Of a stretch of 64,000 nt of DNA, positions 10,169-22,330 are shown in pieces; within the stretch, counting starts at the first letter, position 1; every line of letters begins with the position of its first letter. Under the pieces are notes generated by a model. The model searched no databases, had not been told where the DNA came from, and was given only the letters and a program-made list of their open reading frames with translations. Source of the DNA: Petrolisthes cinctipes (Eukaryota; Arthropoda; Malacostraca; Decapoda; Porcellanidae); assembly GCA_033782935.1 (NCBI GenBank), contig JAWQEG010000717.1:1364001-1428000 (forward strand), written 5' to 3'. The position numbers and the translations under genes were made by a program.

Positions 10169-12525
10169 AAAACACCTGAAAATTCGATATTTTTGAGTCC
10201 CAGAAGCGATCTGTACATGCCTACTCAGTGCTAGAATTTTTTCAAAATATAGGCTCAAAACATGCTAAAAATCGATATTTTAAGTGTCCAAAGTCGATAT
10301 GTGCATGCATCATCTGTACCCGTTTATATCTAAAATTCAGGCTCAAAACACCCGAAAATTCTATATTTTGGGGTCCCAGAAGTGATCTGTACATGCCTAC
10401 TTAGTGCTAGAATATTTTCAAAGTATTGGCCCAAAACATGCTAAAAATCGATATTTTAGGTGCCCAAGGTCGATATCTCAAATTCAGGCCCAAAACACCC
10501 GAATATTTGATATTTTGGGGTCCCAGAAGCGAACTGTACATGCCTACTCCGTGTTAGAGTATTTTCAAAATAAAGGCCCAAAACATACTGAAAATCGATC
10601 TTTTAGGTGCCCAAAAGTCGATATATGCATGCATCTTCTGTACCCGTTTTTATCTCAAATTCAGGCTCCAAACACCCGAAAATTCGATATTTTGGGGTCC
10701 CAGAAGCGATCTGTACATGCCTACTCAGATGCAGGCCCAAAACATGCCGAAAATCGATATTTTAGGTGCCCAAAGTCAACATGTGTATGCATCTTCTGCA
10801 CACGTTTATATCACAAATTCTACCTCAAAACACCCGAAAATTCGATATTTTTGGGTCCCAGAAGCGATCTGTACATGTCTAGTCAGTGCTAGAATGTTTT
10901 CAAAATATAGGCTCAAAACATGCTAAAAATCGATATTTTAAGTGTCCAAAGTCGATATGTGCATGCATCTTCTGTACCCGTTTATATCTCAAATTAAGGC
11001 TCAAAACACCCGAAAAATCGATATTTTGGGGTCCCAGAAGCGATCTGTACATGCCTACTCCTAGTTAGAGTATTTTCAAAATACAGGCCCAAAACAAGCT
11101 GAAAATCGATATTTTAGGTGACCAAAGTGAATATGTGTATGCATCTTCTTCAACCGTTTATATCCCAAATTCAACCTCAAAACACCCGAAAATTCGATAA
11201 TTTTGGGTCCCAGAAGCGATCTGTACATGCCTACTCAGTGCTAGAATGTTTTCAAAATATAGGCTCAAGACATGCGAAAAATCGATATATTTAAATGTCC
11301 AAAGTCGATATTTTAAATTCAGGCCCAAAATACACGAAAATTCGATATTTTGGGGTCCTAGAAGCGAACTGTAAATGCCTACTCCGTGTTAGAGTATTTT
11401 CAAAATACAAGCCCAAAACAAGCTGAAAATCGATATTTTAGGTGACCAAAGTCAATATGTGTATGCATCTTCTGCACCCGTTTATATCCCAAATTCAACC
11501 TCAAAACACCCGAAAATTCGATATTTTTGGGTCCCAAAAGTGATCTGTACATGCCTACTCCGTGTTAGAGTATTTTCAAAATAAAGGCCCAAAACATACT
11601 GAAAATCGATCTTTTAGGTGCCCAAAAGTCGATATATGCATGCATCTTCTGTACCTATTTTATCTCAAATTCAGGCTCCAAACACCCGAAAATTCGATAT
11701 TTTGGGGTCCCAGAAGCGATCTGTACATGCCTACTCAGATGCAGGCCCAAAACATGCTGAAAATCGATATTTTAGGTGCCCAAAGTCAACATGTGTATGC
11801 ATCTTCTGCACACGTTTATATCACAAATTCTACCTCAAAACACCCGAAAATTCGATATTTTTGGGTCCCAGAAGCGATCTGTACATGTCTAGTCAGTGCT
11901 AGAATGTTTTCAAAATATAGGCTCAAAACATGCTAAAAATCGATATTTTAAGTGTCCAAAGTCGATATGGGCATGCATCTTCTGTACCCGTTTATATCTC
12001 AAATTAAGGCTCAAAACACCCGAAAATTCGATATTTTCGGGTCCCAGAAGCGATCTGTACATGCCTACTCCTAGTTAGAGTATTTTCAAAATACAGGCCC
12101 AAAACAAGCTGAAAATCGATATTTTAGGTGACCAAAGTGAATATGTGTATGCATCTTCTTCACCCGTTTATATCCCAAATTCAACCTCAAAACACCCGAA
12201 AATTCGATAATTTTGGGTCCCAGAAGCGATCTGTACATGCCTACTCAGTGCTAGAATGTTTTCATAATATAGGCTCAAGACATGCTAAAAATCGATATAT
12301 TTAAGTGTCCAAAGTCGATATTTTAAATTCAGGCCCAAAACACACGAAAATTCGATATTTTGGGGTCCTAGAAGCGAACTGTACATGCCTACTCCGTGTT
12401 AGAGTATTTTCAAAATACAGGCCCAAAACATACTGAAAATCGATCTTTTAGGTGCCCAAAAGTCGATATGTGCAAGCATCTTCTGTACCCGTTTATATCC
12501 CAAATTTAACCTCAAAACACAAAAA
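10169..12525. repeat. First copy of a 2836-bp higher-order unit (right-hand part)
   Basis: Together with the end of the preceding block (from about 9690) this segment forms a unit repeated from about 12526 at offset 2836. It holds class a, b, c, e, f and d monomers. Diagnostic variants are GAATTTTTTC, TCAAAGTATTGGCCC, CCCAAGGTCG and CTTCTTCAACCG. The first ~150 bp (10169-10320) resembles 3491-3660 and 9347-9516, including the rare CACCTGAAAATTCG and TTTTTGAGTCCC. Confidence 0.85.
12026..12042 (+). other. CENP-B-box-like 17-mer (8 of 9 key bases)
   Basis: The mammalian CENP-B box has nine key bases in nTTCGnnnnAnnCGGGn. This site reads A TTCG ATAT T TT CGGG T, so only the central A is not met. 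The same 17-mer occurs at 15178-15194 and 53170-53186. Most monomers carry TTTTGGG instead of TTTCGGG and match seven of nine. Only the sequence resemblance is seen; binding is not implied. Confidence 0.4.
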
Positions 12526-14357
12526 AATTCGATATTTTGGGGTCCCAGAAGCGATCTCTACTTGCCTACTCCGTGTTAGAGTATTTTCAAAATACAGGCC
12601 CAAAACAAGCTGAAAATCGATATTTTAGGTGGCCAAAGTCAATATGTGTATGCATCTTCTGCACCCGTTTATATCCCAAATTCAACCTCAAAACACCCGA
12701 AAATTCGATTTTTGGGGGTCCCAGAAGTGATTTATACTTAGTGCTAGTATATTTTCAAAATATAGGCCCAAAACATGCTAAAAATCGATATTTTAGATGC
12801 CCAAAGTCGATATCTCAAATTCAGGCCCAAAAAAAACAAAAATTCGATATTTTGGAGTCCCAGAAGCGAACTGTACATGCCTACTCCGTGTTAGAGTATT
12901 TTCAAAATACAGGCCCAAAACAAGCAGAAAATCGATATTTTAGGTGACCAAAGTCAATATGTGTATGCATCTTCTGCACCCGTTTATATCCCAAATTCAA
13001 CCTCAAAACACCTGAAAATTCGATATTTTTGAGTCCCAGAAGCGATCTGTACATGCCTACTCAGTGCTAGAATTTTTTCAAAATATAGGCTCAAAACATG
13101 CTAAAAATCGATATTTTAAGTGTCCAAAGTCGATATGTGCATGCATCATCTGTACCCGTTTATATCTAAAATTCAGGCTCAAAACCCCCGAAAATACTAT
13201 ATTTTGGGGTCCCAGAAGTGATCTGTACATGCCTACTTAGTGCTAGAATATTTTGAAAGTATTGGCCCAAAACATGCTAAAAATCGATATTTTAGGTGCG
13301 CAAGGTCGATATCTCAAATTCAGGCCCAAAACACCCGAATATTTGATATTTTGGGGTCCCAGAAGCGAACTGTACATGCCTACTCCGTGTTAGAGTATTT
13401 TCAAAATAAAGGCCCAAAACATACTGAAAATCGATCTTTTAGGTGCCCAAAAGTCGATATATGCATGCATCTTCTGTACCCGTTTTTATCTCAAATTCAG
13501 GCTCCAAACACCCGAAAATTCGATATTTTGGGGTCCCAGAAGCGATCTGTACATGCCTACTCAGATGCAGGCCCAAAACATGCTGAAAATCGATATTTTA
13601 AGTGCCCAAAGTCAACATGTGTATGCATCTTCTGCACACGTTTATATCACAAATTCTACCTCAAAACACCCGAAAATTCGATATTTTTGGGTCCCAGAAG
13701 CGATCTGTACATGTCTAGTCAGTGCTAGAATGTTTTCAAAATATAGGCTCAAAACATGCTAAAAATCGATATTTTAAGTGTCCAAAGTCGATATGTGCAT
13801 GCATCTTCTGTACCCGTTTATATCTCAAATTAAGGCTCAAAACACCCGAAAATTCGATATTTTGGGGTCCCAGAAGCGATCTGTACATGCCTACTCCTAG
13901 TTAGAGTATTTTCAAAATACAGGCCCAAAACAAGCTGAAAATCGATATTTTAGGTGACCAAAGTGAATATGTGTATGCATCTTCTTCAACCGTTTATATC
14001 CCAAATTCAACCTCAAAACACCCGAAAATTCGATAATTTTGGGTCCCAGAAGCGATCTGTACATGCCTACTCAGTGCTAGAATGTTTTCAAAATATAGGC
14101 TCAAGACATGCGAAAAATCGATATATTTAAGTGTCCAAAGTCGATATTTTAAATTTAGGCCCAAAATACACGAATATTCGATATTTTGGGGTCCTAGAAG
14201 CGAACTGTACATGCCTACTCCGTGTTAGAGTATTTTCAAAATACAGGCCCAAAACAAGCTGAAAATCGATATTTTAGTTGACCAAAGTCAATATGTGTAT
14301 GCATCTTCTGCACCCGTTTATATCCCAAATTCAACCTCAAAACACCCGAAAATTCGA
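12526..14357. repeat. Second copy of the 2836-bp unit (matches about 9690-11521)
   Basis: Matching variants occur at offset 2836: the A-run monomer near 10004/12840, TCAAAGTATTGG near 10421/13257, the c-e-f trio near 10570/13406, and CTTCTTCAACCG near 11146/13982. Small differences exist, for example GTGCCCAAGG against GTGCGCAAGG. The match ends near 11521/14357, where the first copy has CGATATTTTTGGG and this one has CGATTTTTGGGGG. Confidence 0.85.
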
Positions 14358-15870
14358 TTTTTGGGGGTCCCAGAAGTGATCTATACTTACTGCTAGTATA
14401 TTTTCAAAATATAGGCCCAAAACATGCTAAAAATCGATATTTTAGGTGCCCAAAGTTGATATCTCAAATTCAGGCCCAAAAAAAACAAAAATTCGATATT
14501 TTGGAGTCCCAGAAGCGAACTGTACATGCCTACTCCGTGTTAGAGTATTTTCAAAATACAGGCCCAAAACATACTGAAAACCGATCTTTTAGGTGCCCAA
14601 AAGTCGGTATGTGCATGCATCTTCTGTACCCGTTTATATCCCAAATTCAACCTCAAAACGCCCGAAAATTCGATATTTTGGGGTCCCAGAAACGATCTGT
14701 ACATGCCTACTCAGTGCTAGAATGTTTTCAAAATATAGGCTCAAAACATGCAAAAAATCGATATTTTAAGTGTCCAAAGTCGATATGTGCATGCATCATC
14801 TATACCCGTATATATCTCAAATTCAGGCTCAAAACACCCGAAAATTCGATATTTTTGGGTCCCAAAAGTGATCTGTACATGCCTACTCCGTGTTAGAGTA
14901 TTTTCAAAATATAGGCCCAAAACATACTGAAAATCGATCTTTTAGGTGCCCAAAAGTCGATATATGCATGCATCTTCTGTACCTATTTTATCTCAAATTC
15001 AGGCTCCAAACACCCGAAAATTCGATATTTTGGGGTCCCAGAAGCGATCTGTACATGCCTACTCAGATGCAGGCCCAAAACATGCTGAAAATCGATATTT
15101 TAGGTGCCCAAAGTCAACATGTGTATGCATCTTCTGCACACGTTTATATCACAAATTCTACCTCAAAACACCCGAAAATTCGATATTTTCGGGTCCCAGA
15201 AGCGATCTGTACATGCCTATTCCTCGTTAGAGTATTTTCAAAATACAGGCCCAAAACAAGCTGAAAATCGATATTTTAGGTGACCAAAGTGATTATGTGT
15301 ATGCATCTTCTTCACCCGTTTATATCCCAAATTCAACCTCAAAACACCCGAAAATTCGATAATTTTGGGTCCCAGAAGCGATCTGTACATGCCTACTCAG
15401 TGCTAGAATGTTTTCAAAATATAGGCTCAAGACATGCTAAAAATCGATATATTTAAGTGTCCAAAGTCGATATTTTAAATTCAGGCCCAAAACACACGAA
15501 AATTCGATATTTTGGGGTCCTAGAAGCGAACTGTACATGCCTACTCCGTGTTAGAGTATTTTCAAAATACAGGCCCAAAACATACTGAAAATCGATCTTT
15601 TAGGTGCCCAAAAGTCGATATGTGCAAGCATCTTCTGTACCCGTTTATATCCCAAATTTAACCTCAAAACACAAAAAAATTCGATATTTTGGGGTCCCAG
15701 AAGCGATCTCTACTTGCCTACTCCGTGTTAGAGTATTTTCAAAATACAGGCCCAAAACAAGCTGAAAATCGATATTTTAGGTGACCGAAGTCAATATGTG
15801 TATGCATCTTCTGCACCCGTTTATATCCCAAATTCAACCTCAAAACACCCGAAAATTCGATTTTTGGGGG
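14358..15870. repeat. Satellite block partly duplicated from 11.5-12.7 kb, one monomer shorter
   Basis: 14850-15190 follows 11522-11860 at offset 3328. From 15190 on the match is to 12030-12720 at offset 3152. The difference of 176 bp is one class f monomer, present at about 11866-12041 and absent here. Both copies carry CTCAAGACATGC with ATATATTTAAGTG, and GTGCAAGCATC (12469, 15621). 14358-14850 holds class b, c and a monomers with the A-run subfamily near 14477. Confidence 0.78.
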
Positions 15871-18180
15871 TCCCAGAAGTGATCTATACTTACTGCTAGT
15901 ATATTTTCAAAATATAGGCCCAAAACATGCTAAAAATCGATATTTTAGGTGCCCAAAGTCGATATCTCAAATTCAGGCCCAAGAAAAACAAAAATTCGAT
16001 ATTTTGGAGTCCCAGAAGCGAACTGTACATGCCTACTTCGTGTTAGAGTATTTTCAAAATACAGGCCCAAAACATACTGAAAATCGATCTTTAAGGTGCC
16101 CAAAAGTCGATATGTGCATGCATCTTCTGTACCCGTTTATATCTCAAATTCATGCTCAAACACCCGAAAATTCGATATTTGGGGGTCCAAGAAGCGATCT
16201 GTACTTGCCTACTCCGTGTTAGATTATTTTCAAAATACAGACCCAAAACAAGCTGAAAATTGATATTTTAGTTGACCAAAGTCAATATGTGTATGCAACT
16301 TCTGCACCCGTTTATATCCCAAATTCAACCTCAAAACACCCGAAAATTCGATATTTTTGGGTCCCAGAAGCGATCTGTACATGCCTACGCAGTGCTAGAA
16401 TGTTTTCAAAATATAGGCTCAAAGCATGCTAAAAATCGATATTTTAAGTGTCCAAAGTCGATATGTGCATGCATCATCTGTATCTGTTTATATCTCAAAT
16501 TCAGGCTCAAAACACCCGAAAATTTGATATTTTGGGGTCCCAGAAGTGATCTGTACATGCCTACTTAGTGCTAGAATATTTTCAAAATATAGGCCCAAAA
16601 CATGCTAAAAATCGATATTTTTGGTGCCGAAAGTCGAAATCTCAAATTCAGGCACAAAACACCCGAAAACTCGATATTTTGGGGTCCTAGAAGTGATCTG
16701 TACATGCATACTCCGTGTTAGAGTATTTTCAAAATACATGCCCAAAACATAATGAAAATCGATCTTTTAGGTGCCCAAAAGTCGATATATGCATGCATCT
16801 TCTGCACACGTTTATAACACAAATTCTACCTCAAAACACCCGAAAATTCGATAATTTTGGGTCCCAGAAGCGATCTGTACATGTCTAGTCAGTGTTAGAA
16901 AGTTTTCAAAATATAGGCTCAAAATATGCTAAAAATCGATATTTTAAGTGTCCAAAGTCGATAAGTGCATGAATCTTCTGTACCCGTATATATCTCAAAT
17001 TCAGGCCCAAAACACCCGAAAATTCGATATTTTGGGGTCCCAGAAGCGATCTGTACATGCCTACTCCTAGTTAGAGTATTTTCAAAAATACAGGCCCAAA
17101 ACATACTGAAAATCGATCTTTTAGGTGACCAAAAGTCGATATATGCATGCATCTTCTGTACCCGTTTATATCTCAAATTCAGGCTCCAAACACCCGAAAA
17201 TTCGATATTTTAGGGTCCCAAAAGCAATCTGTACATGCCTACTCAGATTCAGGCCTTAAACATGCTGAAAATCGATATTTTAGGTGCCCAAACTCAACAT
17301 GTGTATGCATCTTCTGCACACGTTTATATCACAAATTCTACCTCAAAACACCCGAAAATTCGATAATTTTGGGTTCCAGAAGCGATCTGTACATGTCTAG
17401 TCAGTGCTAGAATGTTTTCAAAATATAGGCTCAAAATAGGCTAAAAATCGATATTTTAAGTGTCCAAAGTAGATATGTGCATGCATCTTCTGTACCCGTT
17501 TATATCTCAAATTCAGGCTCAAACACCCGAAAATTTGATGTTTTGGGATCCCAGAAGCGATCTGTACATGCCTACTCCTAGTTAGAGTATTTTCAAAATA
17601 CAGGCCCAAAACAAGCTGAAAATCGATATATTTGGTGACCAAAGTGAATATGTGCATGCATCTTCTGCACCCGTTTATATCCCAAATTCAACCACAAAAC
17701 ACCCGAAAATTCGATAATTTTGGGTCCCAGAAGCGATCTGTACATGCCTACGCAGTGCTAGAATATTTTCAAAATATAGGCCCAAAACATGCTAAAAATC
17801 GATATTTTAGGTGCCCAAAGTCGATATCTCAAATTCAGGCCCAAAACACCAAAAAATTCGATATTTTGGGGTCCCAGAAGCGATCTGTACATGCCTACTC
17901 CGTGTTAGAGTATTTTCAATATACAGGCCCAAAACATACTGAAAATCGATCTTTTAGGTGCCTAAAAGTCAATATGTGGATGTATCTTCTGGACCCGTTT
18001 ATATCTCAAATTCAGGCTCAAAACACCCTAAAATTCGATATTTTGGGGTCCAAGAAGCGATCTGTACTTGCCTACTCCGTGTTAGATTATTTTCAAAATA
18101 CAGACCAAAAACAAGCTGAAAATCGATATTTTAGTTGACCAAAGTCAATATGTGTATGTAACTTCTGCACCCGTTTATAT
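15871..18180. repeat. Mosaic satellite block related to 35.0-35.9 kb and 37.4-38.2 kb
   Basis: About 15871-16600 matches 35046-35776 at offset 19175-19176, including GTTGACCAAAG, GTATGCAACTTC and CTACGCAGTGC. The GCCGAAAGTCGAAATC monomer near 16626 matches better near 38099 and 41059. Near 16792-16803 a class c monomer changes into a class e tail (CTGCACACG), another hybrid. 17632-18140 is a d-b-c-d run like 19.4-19.8 kb. Confidence 0.75.
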
Positions 18181-20565
18181 CTCAAATTCAACCTCAAAAC
18201 ACCCGAATATTCGATATTTTGGGGTCCCAGAAGCGATCTGTACATGCCTACGCAGTGCTAGAATGTTTTCAAAATATAAGCTCAAAACATGCTAAAAATC
18301 GATATTTTAAGTGTCCAAAGTCGATATGTGCTTGCATCATCTGTACCCTTTTATATCTCAAATTCAGGCCCAAAACACCCGAAAATTCGATATTTTGGGG
18401 TCCCAGAAGTGATCTGTACATGCCTACTTAGTGCTAGAATATTTTCAAAATATAGGCCCAAAACATGCTAAAAATCGATATTTTAAGTGTCCAAAGTCGA
18501 TATGTGCATGCATCATCTGTACCCGTTTATATCTCAAATTCAGGCTCAAAACACCCGAAAATTCGATATTTTGGGGTCCCAGAAGCGAACTGTAGATGCC
18601 TACTCAGATATCTGCAGGCCCAAAACATGCTGAAAAACGATATTTTAGGTGCCCAAAGTCAACATGTGTATGCATCTTCTGCACACGTTTATATCACAAA
18701 TTCTACCTCAAAACACCCGAAAATTAGATAATTTTGGGTCCCAGAAGCGATCTGTACATGTCTAGTCAGTGCTAGAATGTTTTCAAAATATAGGCACAAA
18801 ATATGCTAAAAATCGATATTTTAAGTGTCCAAAGTCGATATGTGCATGCATCTTCTGTACCCGTTTATATCTCAAATTCAGGCTCAAAACACCCGAAAAT
18901 TCGATATTTTTGGGTCCCAGAAGCGATCTGTACATGCCTACTCCTAGTTAGAGTATTTTCAAAATACAGGCCCAAAACATACTGAAAATCGATCTTTTAG
19001 GTGCCAAAAAGTCGATATATGCATGCATCATCAGTACCCGTTTATATCTCAAATTCAGGCTCCAAACACCCGAAAATTCGATATTTTGGGGTCCCAAAAG
19101 CGATCTGTACATGCCTACTCAGATGCAGGCCCGAAACATGCTGAAAATCGATATTTTAGGTGCCTAAAGTCACACGTTTATATCACAAATTCTACCTGAA
19201 AACACCCGAAAATTCGATAATTTTGGGTCCCAAAAGCGATCTGTACATGTCTAGTCAGTGCTAGAATGTTTTCAAAATATAGGCTCAAAACATGCTAAAA
19301 ATCGATATTTTAAGTGTCCAAAGACGATATGTGCATGCATCTTCTGTACCCGTTTATATCTCAAATTCAGGCTCAAAACACCCGAAAATTCGATAGTTTT
19401 GGGTCCCAGAAGCGATCTGTACTCAGTGCTAGAATATTTTCAAAATATAGGGCCAAAACATGCTAAAAATCGATATTTTAGGTGCCCAAAGTCGATATCT
19501 CAAATTCAGGCCCAAAACACCCAAAAATTCGATATTTTGGGGTCCCAGAAGCGATCTGTACATGCCTACTCCGTGTTAGAGTATTTTCAATATACAGGCC
19601 CAAAACATACTGAAAATCGATCTTTTAGGTGCCCAAAAGTCAATATGTGCATGTATCTTCTGGACCCGTTTATATCTGAAATTCAGGCTCAAAACACCGA
19701 AAAATTCGATATTTTGGGGTCCCAGAAGCGATCTGTACTTGACTACTCCGTGTTAGAGTATTTTCAAAATACAGACCCAAAACAAGCTGAAAATCGATAT
19801 TTTAGTTGACCAAAGTCAATATGTGTATGCATCTTCTGCACCCGTTTATATCCCAAATTCAACCTCAAAACACACGAAAATTCGATATTTTTGGGTCCCA
19901 GAAGCGATCTGTACATGCCTACTCAGTGCTAGAATGTTTTCAAAATATAGGCTCAAAGCATGCTAAAAATCGATATTTTAGGTGTCCAAAGTCGATATGT
20001 GCATGCATCATCTGTACCCGTTTATATCTCAAATTCAGGCTCAAAACACCCGAAAATTCGATATTTTGGGGTCCCAGAAGTGATCTGTACATGCCTACTT
20101 AGTGCTAGAATATTTTCAAAATATAGGCCCAAAATATGCTAAAAATCGATATTTTAGGTGCCCAAAGTCGATATCTCAAATTCAGGCCGAAAACACACGA
20201 AAATTCGATATTTTGGGGTCCCAGAAGCAAACTGTACATTCCTACTCCGAGTTAGAGTATTTTCAATATACAGGCCCAAAACATACTGAAAATCGATCTT
20301 TTAGGTGCCCAAAAGTCGATATGTGCATGCATCTTCTGTACCCGTTTATATCCCAAATTCAACCTAAAGACACCCTAAAATTCGATATTTAGGGGTCCAA
20401 GAAGCGATCTGTACTTGCCTACTCCATGTTAGAGTATATTCAAAATTCAGGCCCAAAACAAGCTGAAAATCGATATTTTAGGTGACCAAAGTCAATATGT
20501 GTATGCATCTCCTGCACCCGTTTATATCCCAAATTCAACCTCAAAACACCCGAAAATTCGATATT
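18181..20565. repeat. First copy of a ~2.35-kb tandem unit
   Basis: From about 18240 to 19390 the sequence recurs at offset 2347. Shared variants include AATATAAGCTC, GTAGATGCCTACTCAGATAT, AAATTAGATAATTTTGG and CCAAAGACGATATG. After 19390 the offset becomes 2522 because the second copy has one additional full-length monomer. The 19.2-20.18 kb part also matches 41.77-42.74 kb at offset 22561. Confidence 0.83.
18574..18735. repeat. 162-bp class e variant with a distinct deletion fill
   Basis: The usual class e replacement ATG between CTACTCAG and CAGGCCC is ATATCTG here, creating a CTGCAG site. The monomer is 162 bp long. The same allele occurs at 20921-21082 and near 49577-49739. It therefore tracks one lineage of duplicated blocks. 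Confidence 0.85.
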
Positions 20566-22330
20566 TTTGGGACCTAGAAGCGATCTGTACATGCCTACTC
20601 AGTGTTAGAATGTTTTCAAAATATAAGCTCAAAACATGCTAAAAATCGATATTTTAAGTGTCCAAAGTCGATATGTGCATGCATCATCTGTACCCGTTTA
20701 TATCTCAAATTCAGGCCCAAAACACCCGAAAATTCGATATTTTGGGGTCCCAGAAGTGATCTGTACATGCCTACTTAGTGCTAGAATATTTTCAAAATAT
20801 AGGCCCAAAACATGCTAAAAATCGATATTTTAAGTGTCCAAAGTCGATATGTGCATGCATCATCTGTACCCGTTTATATCTCAAATTCAGGCTCAAAACA
20901 CCCGAAAATTCGATATTTTGGGGTCCCAGATGCGAACTGTAGATGCCTACTCAGATATCTGCAGGCCCAAAACATGCTGAAAATCGATATTTTAGGTGCC
21001 CAAAGTCAACATGTGTATGCATCTTCTGCACACGTTTATATCACAAATTCTACCTCAAAACACCCGAAAATTAGATAATTTTGGGTCCCAGAAGCGATCT
21101 GTACATGTCTAGTCAGTGCTAGAATGTTTTCAAAATATAGGCTCAAAATATGCTAAAAATCGATATTTTAAGTGTCCAAAGTCGATATGTGCATGCATCT
21201 TCTGTACCCGTTTATATCTCAAATTCAGGCTCAAAACACCCGAAAATTCGATATTTTTGGGTCCCAGAAGCGATCTGTACATGCCTACTCCTAGTTAGAG
21301 TATTTTCAAAATACAGGCCCAAAACATACTGAAAATCGATCTTTTAGGTGCCAAAAAGTCGATATATGCATGCATCTTCAGTACCCGTTTATATCTCAAA
21401 TTCAGGCTCCAAACACCCGAAAATTCGATATTTTGGGGTCCCAAAAGCGATCTGTACATGCCTACTCAGATGCAGGCCCGAAACATGCTGAAAATCGATA
21501 TTTTAGGTGCCTAAAGTCACACGTTTATATCACAAATTCTACCTCAAAACACCCGAAAATTCGATAATTTTGGGTCCCAGAAGCGATCTGTACATGTCTA
21601 GTCAGTGCTAGAATGTTTTCAAAATATAGGCTCAAAACATGCTAAAAATCGATATTTTAAGTGTCCAAAGACGATATGTGCATGCATCTTCTGTACCCGT
21701 TTATATCTCAAATTCAGGCTCAAAACACCCGAAAATTTGATATTTTGGGGTCCCAGAAGCGATCTGTACATGCCTACTCCTAGTTAGAGAATTTTCAAAA
21801 TACAGGCCCAAAACAAGCTGAAAATCGATATTTTAGGTGACCAAAGTGAATATGTGTATGCATCTTCTGCACCCGTTTATATCCCAAATTCAACCTCAAA
21901 ACACCCGAAAATTCGATAGTTTTGGGTCCCGGAAGCGATCTGTACTCAGTGCTAGAATATTTTCAAAATAAATGCCCAAAACATGCTAAAAATCGATATT
22001 TTAGGTGCCCAAAGTCGATATCTCAAATTCAGGCCCAAAACACCCAAAAATTCGATATTTTGGGGTCCCAGAAGCGATCTGTACATGCCTACTCCGTGTT
22101 AGAGTATTTTCAATATACAGGCCCAAAACATACTGAAAATCGATCTTTTAGGTGCCCAAAAGTCAATATGTGCATGGATCTTCCGGACCCGTTTATATCT
22201 CAAATTCAGGCTCAAAACACCGAAAAATTCTATATTTTGGGGTCCAAGAAGCGATCTGTACTTGCCTACTCCGTGTTAGAGTATTTTCAAAATACAGACC
22301 CAAAACAAGCTGAAAATCGATATTTTAGGT
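20566..22330. repeat. Second copy of the ~2.35-kb tandem unit
   Basis: Matches 18.2-19.8 kb as described for the first copy, with one additional monomer near 21.74-21.91 kb carrying CTCCTAGTTAG and GTGACCAAAGTG. The 20.57-21.32 kb part also matches 49.22-49.98 kb at offset 28656. Confidence 0.82.
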
